DNA from: JAJYLM01 sp964547905
GTDB lineage: Bacteria; JAMCPX01
Direction of reading: 5' to 3'
Length of the DNA stretch: 64,000 nt
Assembly: GCA_964547905.1 (NCBI GenBank)
Contig: CAZJPN010000061.1
Location: 32,861 to 96,860, forward strand
The notes below the pieces were generated by a model. The model ran no database searches. It was not told the origin of the DNA and saw only the letters and a program-made list of their open reading frames with translations. The position numbers and the translations under genes are program-made. Below are positions 7,363 through 15,365 of this stretch, in pieces; the first letter of the stretch is position 1; each line of letters begins with the position of its first letter.

Positions 7363-8652
7363 ATGGTAGAAACTGAAACAAAAAGTCCAATCCGCCCTAA
7401 CGAAATTTTAAGTAAGATTATCAGCAAAACAATTCAATCAGAAGGTGTAAGAGAGCTTATCCTTGGCGTTGTGAAAGAAGAACTTGTCAACTGGTCTGGA
7501 GATAGTCGTGTTAAGGAAACCTTGTCTAAATCAATAGAAAAAATGATTATAAGAGCCCTAACAGTATCACGCTCAACCAATAAAAGTATTGCTCAGGACA
7601 TAGGAAGGCTATTAACAGCATGGGCTCAGCATGTTAATGAAGATCACAAAAAACATCCAGTCGTTCAAGGTTCAAAAGAAGAACTTCACAATAATCCTAT
7701 TCACGCTTTCATTATCAGCACGGATTTTGGTGAACTAAGGGAAGTGGTTGACGGGTTAGAAAATGCATTTACACTGTTGTTGAAGATGATCAATGATGAA
7801 ATATGGAACTACCCTGCCAAATTCGTAAGCATGGTGGGTTGTATCCCACCGCTTGTCAATGGAACAACGAAGGCAATCAATGAGGTTGTTCGTCCGTTAA
7901 ACAATTTGTCTCCTGATGTTTTATCAGGTGTTATATTCTCTCTATTTCGTTCGCTCAAAGGTAAGGAGATCGGCATGCTTATCAATTCTATGATGGAACT
8001 GAGCCGCAAGATGCAAACCGGCAGCCTTCTTCTTGGAGACTCAAATATATCCCAGTTTTATATTGATTCTAAATCTTTATTACAGGATGTCGTTTCTACA
8101 ATTAATCCTGAACTCCTCTACAAGTTTCAGGTGGCCATATCAGAAGCTACAGAAACGATTACAAAATCATACACAGATGCAGTTTCACAGAATCCGGGAA
8201 TTTATACAGCCATTGTGTCCTCATATTCGGATAGGAAGAACCCTCAAATTAGGTCTACAAAGCTAAAATTAAGCATGTATGAAAACATATCTGAAGAAGA
8301 AGCGGCAAATGCTGTTTCAAAAGGACTATCTGATTTGGATACACATGAGATCGGAGAGATCATAAATACAGTAATCCGCTACCTTAAGCTTATCCATAAA
8401 CATAAGCCGGAGATGGTCCCGCATATTTTATCAGGAATTGCCATGTCCATTGATACAGAAGAGCTTAAGTCAGCGGCAGACAGTGTGATAGAGGATATTG
8501 TTAATGCTTTAAAGCCTACTCTAAGAGTATTGATGCCTTCGCTATTAAAAGGACTAACCTCACTTCTTACCCCGGATGTAGGTGAAGAATCCGATGAGCT
8601 TAATGAGGCTATTTCCTCTTTGATAAAAGTTTTCGTTCCGAGGGAGGAGTGA
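7363..8652 (+). CDS. Unrecognised helical protein, paralogue 3 of 3 (long form)
   Basis: A 429-residue, all-helical, soluble protein that I cannot assign. The central part repeats the shared motif of the two preceding genes: EIWNYPAKF, GCIPPLVNGTTKAI, LSPDVLSGVIFSLF and GKEIGMLINSM. The C-terminal third has a related unit (MVPHILSGIAMSIDTEEL), so the protein may be built from two or three copies of the module. The N-terminal 110 residues are unique. Start ATG 7363 lies 9 bases after AGGAGA. It is followed after three bases by the BcrC-like gene. Sandwiched between acyl-CoA dehydrogenases and a dehydratase-like enzyme, the three paralogues are probably a family specific to this pathway. Confidence 0.8.
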   Translation: MVETETKSPIRPNEILSKIISKTIQSEGVRELILGVVKEELVNWSGDSRVKETLSKSIEKMIIRALTVSRSTNKSIAQDIGRLLTAWAQHVNEDHKKHPVVQGSKEELHNNPIHAFIISTDFGELREVVDGLENAFTLLLKMINDEIWNYPAKFVSMVGCIPPLVNGTTKAINEVVRPLNNLSPDVLSGVIFSLFRSLKGKEIGMLINSMMELSRKMQTGSLLLGDSNISQFYIDSKSLLQDVVSTINPELLYKFQVAISEATETITKSYTDAVSQNPGIYTAIVSSYSDRKNPQIRSTKLKLSMYENISEEEAANAVSKGLSDLDTHEIGEIINTVIRYLKLIHKHKPEMVPHILSGIAMSIDTEELKSAADSVIEDIVNALKPTLRVLMPSLLKGLTSLLTPDVGEESDELNEAISSLIKVFVPREE

Positions 8653-8655
8653 AAA

Positions 8656-9807
8656 ATGAGAAATGAGTATACAGATGTAGTCACAAATTTATACAATAGC
8701 TTTGCCAGAGAATGGAAGAAAGACGGGAAAAAAATTATCGGATACACCTGTTCTTATGTACCAGAGGAGGTCTTTCATGCTGCCGGCATGCTTCCTTTCC
8801 GTCTTGGTGGAATGGACGCATGTGCACATGATATTAGTGACACCTATTTTGGTCCATTCATTTGTTCCATGCCTAAAAGTGTTCTTCAATTAGTTGGAGA
8901 GGGCAAGTATAAGTTTCTCGACGGTATGATCACAACCCCAGCGTGTGATTCAATGAGGCGTATTGATGAATGCTGGAGAAAAGCCGATAAGGATATTGGC
9001 GGTATTCTTCCATCTTTCTTTTTTAATTATAGTGTACCGCACAAGATGTCTGATTACAGTATAAAATGGCTGGAAGACGAAACCAGAAGGCTTATAAAAG
9101 AATTGGAAAAACATTTCAATGTTAAAATTTCGACAGAATCTCTGCGGAATTCAATCCGGATTTATAATAAAGGAAGAATACTTTTAAATCGTATTGATGT
9201 GTTGAGATATAATGAAAATGTTCCTCTATCCGGGGCGGATGCTCTTGCTATAGTACTTGCCGGAAGAGCCATGCCAAGAAAGATATACAACAGTATGCTT
9301 GAAAAAACTGTAAAAGAACTAGAAGAATGTGAAACGCCTATCACTGGTAGAAAAAGAATTATGCTCGTTGGTAGTGCAAATGATGATGTAAATTTGGTCA
9401 AGATCATCGAGGATGAAGGAGCGGTTATTGTTTCAGATACAGTTTGTTTTGGGTCAAGATTCTATAGGGATCTGGTAGACGAGGACAAGGAGCCTGTTTC
9501 TGCACTTGTCCATAGGTATTTAACTCATGAATCATGTCCCCGTATGATCGGAAAATATCAAGAGCGACTGAACATAGTAAAACAAAAGGCAGAGAAAGCC
9601 AGGATTGATGGAGTCATACTTCAAAATGTAAGGTTTTGTGACCTACATGGATCAGAAAACGGTATCTTTCAGAGAGATCTTGAGGCAATTGGCATACCAT
9701 GTCTGAAGATTGAGAGAGAATATGGTCCTTTATCTGACTCAGGCAGAATAAGTTTGAGAGTTAATGCCTTTTTAGAGATGCTTGATAAAAGGAAGGAGAT
9801 GATTTGA
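8656..9807 (+). CDS. BcrC/HgdB-like subunit of a 2-hydroxyacyl-CoA dehydratase/benzoyl-CoA reductase-family enzyme
   Basis: Probably one of two Fe-S-cluster subunits of an enzyme that handles CoA thioesters by low-potential single-electron chemistry. The 383-residue length matches BcrC/BzdN. Conserved cysteines of the family occur in GYTCSYVPEE (about residue 31), TTPACDSMRR (about 96) and NVRFCDLHG (about 328), suitable for a [4Fe-4S] cluster. The order downstream (second subunit, two activators) follows benzoyl-CoA reductase clusters. However, the sequence cannot separate aromatic-ring reductases from 2-hydroxyacyl-CoA dehydratases, and the neighbourhood lacks dienoyl-CoA hydratase and ferredoxin genes expected for benzoyl-CoA breakdown. 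Start ATG 8656 follows GGGAGGAG. Confidence 0.85.
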   Translation: MRNEYTDVVTNLYNSFAREWKKDGKKIIGYTCSYVPEEVFHAAGMLPFRLGGMDACAHDISDTYFGPFICSMPKSVLQLVGEGKYKFLDGMITTPACDSMRRIDECWRKADKDIGGILPSFFFNYSVPHKMSDYSIKWLEDETRRLIKELEKHFNVKISTESLRNSIRIYNKGRILLNRIDVLRYNENVPLSGADALAIVLAGRAMPRKIYNSMLEKTVKELEECETPITGRKRIMLVGSANDDVNLVKIIEDEGAVIVSDTVCFGSRFYRDLVDEDKEPVSALVHRYLTHESCPRMIGKYQERLNIVKQKAEKARIDGVILQNVRFCDLHGSENGIFQRDLEAIGIPCLKIEREYGPLSDSGRISLRVNAFLEMLDKRKEMI

Positions 9808-9808
9808 A

Positions 9809-11212
9809 ATGAAAAATATGTTCAAAGAATACAACTATGACTGGATGCTTTGGGCTTTGTTCACGGTTGCATCCAAAGTAAGAAATGGCACAGAAAAAGA
9901 ATATAAATACCTTTTAAAGGCTATTCCTACTTATCAAAATGTTCTTGAAGCACTCCTGAACCAGGGGGAGGTAGGTATTGCCATTACACAAATGGTTACA
10001 AAATATCTTGAAGATATCATTACGGCACATGAAAAGGGCAAAAAAATAGCTACTACAACCTTTTGTTTTAACCCTGCTATCTTTTATGCTATGGATGTGA
10101 TCCCGATAACCTTTGAGGTTATGACAGTACTGGGAACCATGATCTGGAGAAGAGGTACTGCTCCATTTTTGGATTACGCAGATGAGGTTGGATTTACTGA
10201 GACTTCCTGTTCTGCACAGCGAGGTTCACTTGGAGCATACCTTGCCGGCTTGGGTGAAAAAATCGACTTTGTTGTCTGCGATAGTCCCGGGGTTTGTGAC
10301 ACCAATGCCAACTCATTTGCCTTTGCATCATCATACCTAAATCTCCCACTTTATAGTCTTGATTATCCCTCTGTTCTAACTGAACAGAGGGCCTCTGAAT
10401 ATCATAGCGAGGACTATAAGAGTTTAATTGCTTTTATAGAAGAACAAACAGGTAAGAGGCTGGATGTTGACAGGCTTCGCAAGGTATTGGAGGAGATGAA
10501 TAAGCAGACAGAGATCATAAGTGAAATTGAGGAACTTACCACATTAGTACCGAGTCCGGCGCCTAGTATCTTTCAGTTTTTTATCTATGCGTGTCAGTTC
10601 CTATTCGCAGGATTGAAAGATAGTACGCGTGTATTGGAACTTATCCTCAAACAAATAAAAGAAAATGTGAAGAATGGGGTACCTGGCATAAAGTCCGGTA
10701 AGGAAAGAGCCCGTGTATTAATGTGTTATATTGATCATTATACAACAGATATGCGTTTTTGGGATTTTATGGAAAAACATGATGTCGTGATATGCCAGAG
10801 CCTACTCGGTACATTCTGGCAGAACGACGCTCCATACGCCAAAGGCAGGGAAATTGAGGCATATTCCATAGATACAAAAGACCTTCATACAATGATAGAT
10901 TCTATAGCAGCTACTAACTCAAGAATGCCAATGGTAAAACAGATCCGAGGTCCCTATGACAGTCCAGGGATGTGGCTTACAGATACTCTGGCGGAAGCAA
11001 AGGTATATAAGGCAGACTGCATTATGTACAGCGGAACAGTAGGGTGCAGAAACACCTGGGGCATGGTCAAATTATTTGCAAGAGATACCGAGCAACATGG
11101 ATATCCAACTCATATTATGTATTCTGATGCATTTGATGACAGGGTACAGTCATGGGAAGCAACTGCAGCGCGTTTAGAAGAATTTTTCAAGGTAAGGGGG
11201 CTACTAAAATGA
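9809..11212 (+). CDS. BcrB/HgdA-like subunit of the same dehydratase/reductase-family enzyme
   Basis: A 467-residue partner of the previous gene, starting one base after its stop behind GGAAGGAG. It has the two-domain 2-hydroxyacyl-CoA dehydratase D-component layout: an N-terminal segment with TTTFCFNPAIFYAMDVIP, then TSCSAQRGSLG, VVCDSPGVCD with the following substrate-proximal region, and a C-terminal half with MYSGTVGCRNTWG. Cysteines in these blocks can provide Fe-S ligands. The stretch about 235-310 is an extra helical insertion. Together with the BcrC-like chain it should form the catalytic heterodimer re-energised by the downstream ATPases. The specific substrate is unknown. Confidence 0.85.
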   Translation: MKNMFKEYNYDWMLWALFTVASKVRNGTEKEYKYLLKAIPTYQNVLEALLNQGEVGIAITQMVTKYLEDIITAHEKGKKIATTTFCFNPAIFYAMDVIPITFEVMTVLGTMIWRRGTAPFLDYADEVGFTETSCSAQRGSLGAYLAGLGEKIDFVVCDSPGVCDTNANSFAFASSYLNLPLYSLDYPSVLTEQRASEYHSEDYKSLIAFIEEQTGKRLDVDRLRKVLEEMNKQTEIISEIEELTTLVPSPAPSIFQFFIYACQFLFAGLKDSTRVLELILKQIKENVKNGVPGIKSGKERARVLMCYIDHYTTDMRFWDFMEKHDVVICQSLLGTFWQNDAPYAKGREIEAYSIDTKDLHTMIDSIAATNSRMPMVKQIRGPYDSPGMWLTDTLAEAKVYKADCIMYSGTVGCRNTWGMVKLFARDTEQHGYPTHIMYSDAFDDRVQSWEATAARLEEFFKVRGLLK

Positions 11213-11994
11213 TATTTGCTGGATGTGATGTTGGTTCTTTAACTTCAAAAGCTGTTATCATGGATGACAGCAAGATATTAGCCTCGGGTGTTATAATGTC
11301 GACTACAAAACCGGAGAAGTCAGCGAACGAAGTTATGGAAAAGACTTTGGCCTTAGCAGGTCTTTCTATGAAAGACATTCATTACAATATTGGTACCGGC
11401 TATGGCCGTAAAAAGATCCCATTTATTAATGAAGAGGTATCGGAACTTACCTGCCATGCAAGAGGAGCACTATGGTTAATACCATCCATCAGAACGGTTA
11501 TAGATATTGGTGGGCAGGATTGTAAGGTTATAAAATTAGATAAGAACGGAATGCTTTTAAAGTTTGTCACCAATGACAAGTGTGCTGCCGGTACCGGACG
11601 TTTTCTTGAGGTTATGGCGAGGGTGATGGGAATATCACTGGACGAACTTGGAAGGTCTTCCTTAGAACCAAAATCTCCTATAACCATAGCTTCTGCATGT
11701 ACTGTTTGGGCACAGGCAGATGTTATTCAATATCTCAATGATAAGGTTCCGTTGGGAAACATAATAGCTGGCGTTAATAATGCAATGGCAGCAAGGATAG
11801 CCATTCTGGTAAATAATCTCGGTCTGGAAAGAGATGTAATTATAACCGGCGGTGTTGCAAAGAATTTTGGAGTTGTTTCTGCCTTGGAGAAACTGCTTGG
11901 GATAAATACAAAAAAAATTAATAGATTTGATCCTCAAATCATGGGGGCGCTCGGAGCTGCTATCATTGCAAAAGAAAAAGGGAAAAAGGAGTGA
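11209..11994 (+). CDS. Activator ATPase of the dehydratase/reductase (BcrA/BzdP/HgdC-like), copy 1
   Basis: An ASKHA-fold ATPase (261 residues) that couples ATP hydrolysis to injection of a low-potential electron into the catalytic subunits. It starts GCDVGSLTSKAVIMD (phosphate loop), with IDIGGQD and ITGGVAKNFG as the other nucleotide motifs. The two cysteines that hold the intersubunit [4Fe-4S] cluster are in NDKCAAGTGRFLE and SACTVWAQAD; the latter departs from the usual C-x-F-A-E-S-E. The ATGA overlap with the previous stop indicates translational coupling; the longer frame from 11152 is internal to that gene. It is about 60% like the next gene by eye, so a heterodimeric activator as in BcrAD/BzdPQ is plausible. 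Confidence 0.9.
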   Translation: MIFAGCDVGSLTSKAVIMDDSKILASGVIMSTTKPEKSANEVMEKTLALAGLSMKDIHYNIGTGYGRKKIPFINEEVSELTCHARGALWLIPSIRTVIDIGGQDCKVIKLDKNGMLLKFVTNDKCAAGTGRFLEVMARVMGISLDELGRSSLEPKSPITIASACTVWAQADVIQYLNDKVPLGNIIAGVNNAMAARIAILVNNLGLERDVIITGGVAKNFGVVSALEKLLGINTKKINRFDPQIMGALGAAIIAKEKGKKE

Positions 11995-11998
11995 AAAA

Positions 11999-12787
11999 AT
12001 GATATTTGCGGGATGTGATGTTGGTTCTCTTACAGCCAAAGCAGTTATTATGACCGATGAAGGAGAGATTTTAGCTTCAAAGGTTATAAAAGTAGTGGCA
12101 TCACCGGAGCTATCGGCAAATGAAGTTATGGACAGGGCACTGTCAAAGGCAAAAATCTCTACAGATGATATAGATTATTGTGTGGGTACCGGTTATGGAA
12201 GGAAATATATTCTGTTTGCCGATACGACTGAATCAGAAATAACATGCCACGCCAAAGGTGCAAACTGGGTTAATCCAGGTGTCAGAACCATAATTGATAT
12301 TGGTGGTCAAGATGCAAAAGCAATAAGAATTGATGAGAGCGGCAAGGTAGTGAGGTATGTATACAACGATAAGTGTGCTTCAGGAACAGGCAGATTCTTA
12401 GAAATAATGGCAAATGCTATGGAAATAAAGTTAGAGGATATGGGATCCATTTCTTTACAATCAAATAATCCTGTAACAATTTCCAATCAATGTGTAGTTT
12501 TCGCTGAGAGTGAAATTATATCATTGATTAATGATGGAAAGTATTTACCTGATATTGTTCACGGCTTACATCAAGCTCTTGCAAAAAGAGCGGCTGCACT
12601 GGCAAAAAGCATCGGGATAGAAATGGATGTAACCATGGGTGGAGGTGTGGCAAAGAATCCAGGAATTTTACAATCTTTGGAGCATGCCATGGGCGTAAAG
12701 ATAATACAAATGGAGGATCCTCAAATAAATGGTGCAGTTGGTGCAGCCCTGATTGCCATGGAAGCATTTAAAGCAGTGCAGATATAG
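11999..12787 (+). CDS. Activator ATPase of the dehydratase/reductase (BcrD/BzdQ/HgdC-like), copy 2
   Basis: Second ASKHA activator, 262 residues, starting at ATG 11999 after AAAAAGGAG. Motifs: GCDVGSLTAKAVIM, GTGYGRK, IDIGGQDAKAI, cluster cysteines in NDKCASGTGRFLEIM and NQCVVFAESEI (canonical here), and MGGGVAKNPG. It is the more typical of the pair. Two non-identical activators are characteristic of class I benzoyl-CoA reductases (BcrA/BcrD, BzdP/BzdQ), whereas simple dehydratases usually have one homodimeric activator; this tilts the assignment towards a reductase-like complex, although both proteins have dehydratase-activator size. Confidence 0.9.
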   Translation: MIFAGCDVGSLTAKAVIMTDEGEILASKVIKVVASPELSANEVMDRALSKAKISTDDIDYCVGTGYGRKYILFADTTESEITCHAKGANWVNPGVRTIIDIGGQDAKAIRIDESGKVVRYVYNDKCASGTGRFLEIMANAMEIKLEDMGSISLQSNNPVTISNQCVVFAESEIISLINDGKYLPDIVHGLHQALAKRAAALAKSIGIEMDVTMGGGVAKNPGILQSLEHAMGVKIIQMEDPQINGAVGAALIAMEAFKAVQI

Positions 12788-12794
12788 AGCAATA

Positions 12795-13538
12795 ATGGCG
12801 ATGTTAGAGACTTATCTAAAAGAACTCAGGGATTATGTCGCGAGAAAGGGGGATATACACGGAATAATCGAAAGAAGCCGCTCTCAAAGGACGCCCTGGC
12901 CAGCAGGGGACAGAAACAATATTGTAATGAAACAGGATACAGCTGTTGAGATGGGTAATCCCCGTGAAGAATCAGTATCATTTGTTTTGTGGGTGGACAA
13001 TGTGGATTTGGTACGTGATGGCGTTATAACGGTAATTGGTCCAGATATCCGTGAAAAAATAGGTTTGAGTATTCCCTTCGGTAAGATTGTTATCGTTGGG
13101 GTAAATGGTTTCGATAAGGATAATAGCTATAACCGTTGTAGAGAAATGGAGTTGTTACGGTATGAGCTTGACTTAAAAGGTTATATGATGAAAGGGGTGT
13201 TGCAGAATCACAGAGAATGGAGCAGGGTGAGCAGGGATGCCATTGAAACCGGTTTTTCCTTAAGTGTTCTTGGAAGTGCTCTCATAGAAAAGTTTAAAAG
13301 TAAAAATTACATTGAATCAGTGGAAGTTATTTTTATGACCTCAAGCAAAGAAGATGTACAAGAACTAAGGACTATTTTAGACGGTGCAATCAAAATAGTC
13401 AGTGCAATGGATAAAATGGCTGAGGGTTTGGCTTATCTCTGCAACACATGCGAATACAAAGATGTTTGCGATGAGGTTGGTGAATTGAGGGATATACATA
13501 ATTCGCTCGTGGTCAAAAATGAGAAAGGAAATGAATGA
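12795..13538 (+). CDS. Truncated acetyl-CoA synthase beta (CdhC/AcsB)-like protein
   Basis: A 247-residue protein whose middle aligns by eye with the central part of acetyl-CoA synthase: VITVIGPDI (ACS: VEVIGPDI), SIPFGKIVIV, HREWSRVSRDAIETGFSL (ACS: RDLTWVRISKEAFAKGARL), LGSALIEKFKS, and ALAYLCNTC-like ending YLCNTCEYKDVC. The three Cys (C-x2-C-x5-C) sit where ACS has the first A-cluster ligands. The protein then stops: the fourth Fe-S cysteine and the Cys-Gly-Cys motif that binds the distal nickel are absent. It cannot be an ordinary ACS. It lies between the activator genes and a CooC gene, so a metal-binding accessory or electron-transfer role is inferred. Start ATG 12795 has a weak ribosome site; ATG 12801 is possible. 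Confidence 0.7.
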   Translation: MAMLETYLKELRDYVARKGDIHGIIERSRSQRTPWPAGDRNNIVMKQDTAVEMGNPREESVSFVLWVDNVDLVRDGVITVIGPDIREKIGLSIPFGKIVIVGVNGFDKDNSYNRCREMELLRYELDLKGYMMKGVLQNHREWSRVSRDAIETGFSLSVLGSALIEKFKSKNYIESVEVIFMTSSKEDVQELRTILDGAIKIVSAMDKMAEGLAYLCNTCEYKDVCDEVGELRDIHNSLVVKNEKGNE

Positions 13539-13539
13539 A

Positions 13540-14298
13540 ATGAAACAAACAAAGATAATTGCTATCTGTGGAAAGGGCGGGGTTGGGAAAACATCTATAA
13601 GCGCCGTTATAACCAAAATCCTTATTGAAGACAAGAAACAAAAAATTTTAGCTATTGATGCAGATCCATCAGTAGGACTTGCCACTGCTCTTGGTTTTAA
13701 CGTCCAGAAAACCGTAGATGATGTCGGTAACAACTTAATCAATAATGCTGGAGGTATAAGTAAAGGAAACAAAAAAGAAATCGTTTTGAATCTCGGATAT
13801 GAAGTTTTTGAGGCGATTGAGGAAAGGGACAACTTAGCCTTTTTGGCTATTGGCAGGCCTGAACAGGAAGGATGTTATTGCAATGTAAACGGCTTGTTAA
13901 AAGATGCAATTGATCCATTAACAAAAAATTTTGATCTTGTTGTAATAGATGGAGAAGCCGGTATTGAACAGATCAATAGAAGAGTTTTACGCACAGTAAC
14001 ACATTTACTCTTGGTGTCAGATGCCTCGGCGAAAGGAATTAATGTTGTAAGAACAATAAAACAAGTTGCAGATAAGGCTACTAACTTTGAAACAGCCGGG
14101 CTTATTTTAAACAGAATAAGGGGCGAAGACGACAAAAATAAATTTTCCATTCCAGAAGGTCTTCCATTATGGGGTATAATTCCAGAAGATGATGTGATTA
14201 GAAATATGGATATAGCCGGTAATACTATATTTGATATTTCTGCGCCTTCAGTAGAAGATAAAATTCGAAAGATACTTGAAGATCTCAGCTTTTTATAA
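13540..14298 (+). CDS. cooC: CooC-type nickel-insertion ATPase
   Basis: A 252-residue P-loop ATPase of the CooC/AcsF branch of the MinD family, which matures Ni-Fe-S enzymes such as CO dehydrogenase and acetyl-CoA synthase. It has the deviant Walker A CGKGGVGKT, AIDADPSVGLATALG and the diagnostic CooC block GRPEQEGCYCNVNGLL, whose C-x-C forms a metal-binding dimer interface; DLVVIDGEAGIEQINRR follows. No CO dehydrogenase catalytic gene is nearby, so its client is probably the adjacent ACS-like protein or the dehydratase-like enzyme (inference). ATG 13540 is favoured, overlapping nothing and spaced from AAAGGAA; ATG 13519 and 13531 are alternatives inside the preceding gene. Confidence 0.88.
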   Translation: MKQTKIIAICGKGGVGKTSISAVITKILIEDKKQKILAIDADPSVGLATALGFNVQKTVDDVGNNLINNAGGISKGNKKEIVLNLGYEVFEAIEERDNLAFLAIGRPEQEGCYCNVNGLLKDAIDPLTKNFDLVVIDGEAGIEQINRRVLRTVTHLLLVSDASAKGINVVRTIKQVADKATNFETAGLILNRIRGEDDKNKFSIPEGLPLWGIIPEDDVIRNMDIAGNTIFDISAPSVEDKIRKILEDLSFL

Positions 14299-14310
14299 AC
14301 GTTTATGGCA

Positions 14311-14330
14311 GTATTCTTATACGCGAATAC
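14311..14330. promoter_or_regulatory. Inverted repeat upstream of cbiM
   Basis: GTATTC (14311-14316) and GAATAC (14325-14330) form a perfect 6-bp inverted repeat with an 8-base centre in the 51-base gap between cooC and cbiM. It might be an operator for a metal-responsive regulator or a small RNA hairpin. Spacing differs from the known E. coli NikR operator, so this is only a candidate. Confidence 0.25.
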
Positions 14331-14349
14331 CTTTAAAAGATAGGTAAAT

Positions 14350-15036
14350 ATGCATATACCAGATGGATATTTAAGTCCGCAAACCTATATTCCGATGTAT
14401 GGTATTACAATAGCGTTCTGGGCAGTTGCTGTAAAAAAGATGAAGAAGCAGTTAAACACAAAGCTTGTTCCTTATACTGCAATGTCTGCTGCATTTTCTT
14501 TTCTTGTTATGATGTTTAACTTTCCTATTCCCGGAGGCACGACGGGACATGCTGTGGGAGCGGGTATTATTGCACTCCTGTTAGGGCCATGGGCCGCTGT
14601 TGTAGTGGTTTCTACTGTTCTACTTATACAGGCATTAGTGTTTGGTGATGGTGGTATAACGACCTATGGAGCGAATTGTTTTAATATGGCAATTGTTATA
14701 CCTTTTGTATCATATGGTGTATTTAAGTTGTTAAATGGTTCTCCTATTAAAAAAGGAATAAAATTGTATATAGCAAGTTTTTTTTCTGGCTATATAGGAC
14801 TTGTAGTTGCATCTGCATTTGCAGGTTTTGAACTTGGAATACAGCCTCTTATTGCATCTTCTCATGGAAAACCGCTCTTTTTCCCCTATCCTCTTTCTAT
14901 AGCAGTACCTGCGATGTTGATTGGACATCTTTTAGTGTTTGGTATAGTCGAGGGTATTATAACAGTACTACTATTTCAATACATGCTTCATCATGAGCCT
15001 GATTTAATATATGTAACAAAAACGAGGGTAACGTGA
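14350..15036 (+). CDS. cbiM: Nickel/cobalt ECF transporter S component CbiM/NikM
   Basis: A 228-residue membrane protein that provides substrate specificity in the energy-coupling-factor importer for Ni2+ or Co2+. The invariant N-terminus MHIPDGYLSP, whose second residue His is a metal ligand in the family, is intact. Six to seven hydrophobic helices follow, with the conserved PGGTTGHAVGAGI segment and FGDGGITTYGAN. It overlaps the following PDGLE/CbiN-like gene and sits behind cooC. No cobalamin-biosynthesis gene is near, while a nickel chaperone is, so Ni2+ is the likelier substrate. Confidence 0.93.
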   Translation: MHIPDGYLSPQTYIPMYGITIAFWAVAVKKMKKQLNTKLVPYTAMSAAFSFLVMMFNFPIPGGTTGHAVGAGIIALLLGPWAAVVVVSTVLLIQALVFGDGGITTYGANCFNMAIVIPFVSYGVFKLLNGSPIKKGIKLYIASFFSGYIGLVVASAFAGFELGIQPLIASSHGKPLFFPYPLSIAVPAMLIGHLLVFGIVEGIITVLLFQYMLHHEPDLIYVTKTRVT

Positions 15037-15365
15037 AGTTTGAGAAAAAACTCTTGATTGGGCTCTTCATTGTTGTAGTGTTAACCCCTCTTGGGATTCT
15101 TATACCAATGGTATTTAATGCAGGTAGTGCCTGGGGTGAGTGGGACACAGAAACGCTCAAAAAATTGGTAGGCTATATACCAGAAGGTGTTAAAAGGTAT
15201 TCAGGTATATGGAAGGCGCCGTTTCCTGATTATACTCTTGGCGGAGAAAATGCCTCTGTATTAGTTCAGATGATCTCTTATATTGCTGCGGGTATAATCG
15301 GTATCGCTATTGTAAGCCTTATCATATACATTATGACGAAATTTCTTATAAAGAATGAAAAATAG
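15033..15365 (+). CDS. Nickel/cobalt ECF transporter auxiliary protein (CbiN/NikN, PDGLE type)
   Basis: A 110-residue protein with one transmembrane helix near each end (about 7-27 and 80-103) and an extracytoplasmic loop between. The loop carries IWKAPFPDYTLGG, which resembles the APFPDY-type motif of the PDGLE domain of NikN/CbiN proteins. Such small partners help load metal into CbiM/NikM. Translation starts at GTG 15033 within a GTGA overlap of the cbiM stop, behind GAGGGT, so the two are coupled. It overlaps the next gene by 11 bases. Confidence 0.8.
   Translation: MKFEKKLLIGLFIVVVLTPLGILIPMVFNAGSAWGEWDTETLKKLVGYIPEGVKRYSGIWKAPFPDYTLGGENASVLVQMISYIAAGIIGIAIVSLIIYIMTKFLIKNEK

Noticed and set aside
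8656..12787. Firm annotation as benzoyl-CoA reductase BcrCBAD
   Set aside because: Gene order and two activators fit, but ferredoxin, dienoyl-CoA hydratase and ring-cleavage genes are missing, and the activators are of dehydratase size. I kept a family-level call.
12795..14298. Complete CO dehydrogenase/acetyl-CoA synthase operon
   Set aside because: No CO dehydrogenase catalytic subunit, no corrinoid protein; the ACS-like protein lacks the distal nickel motif.
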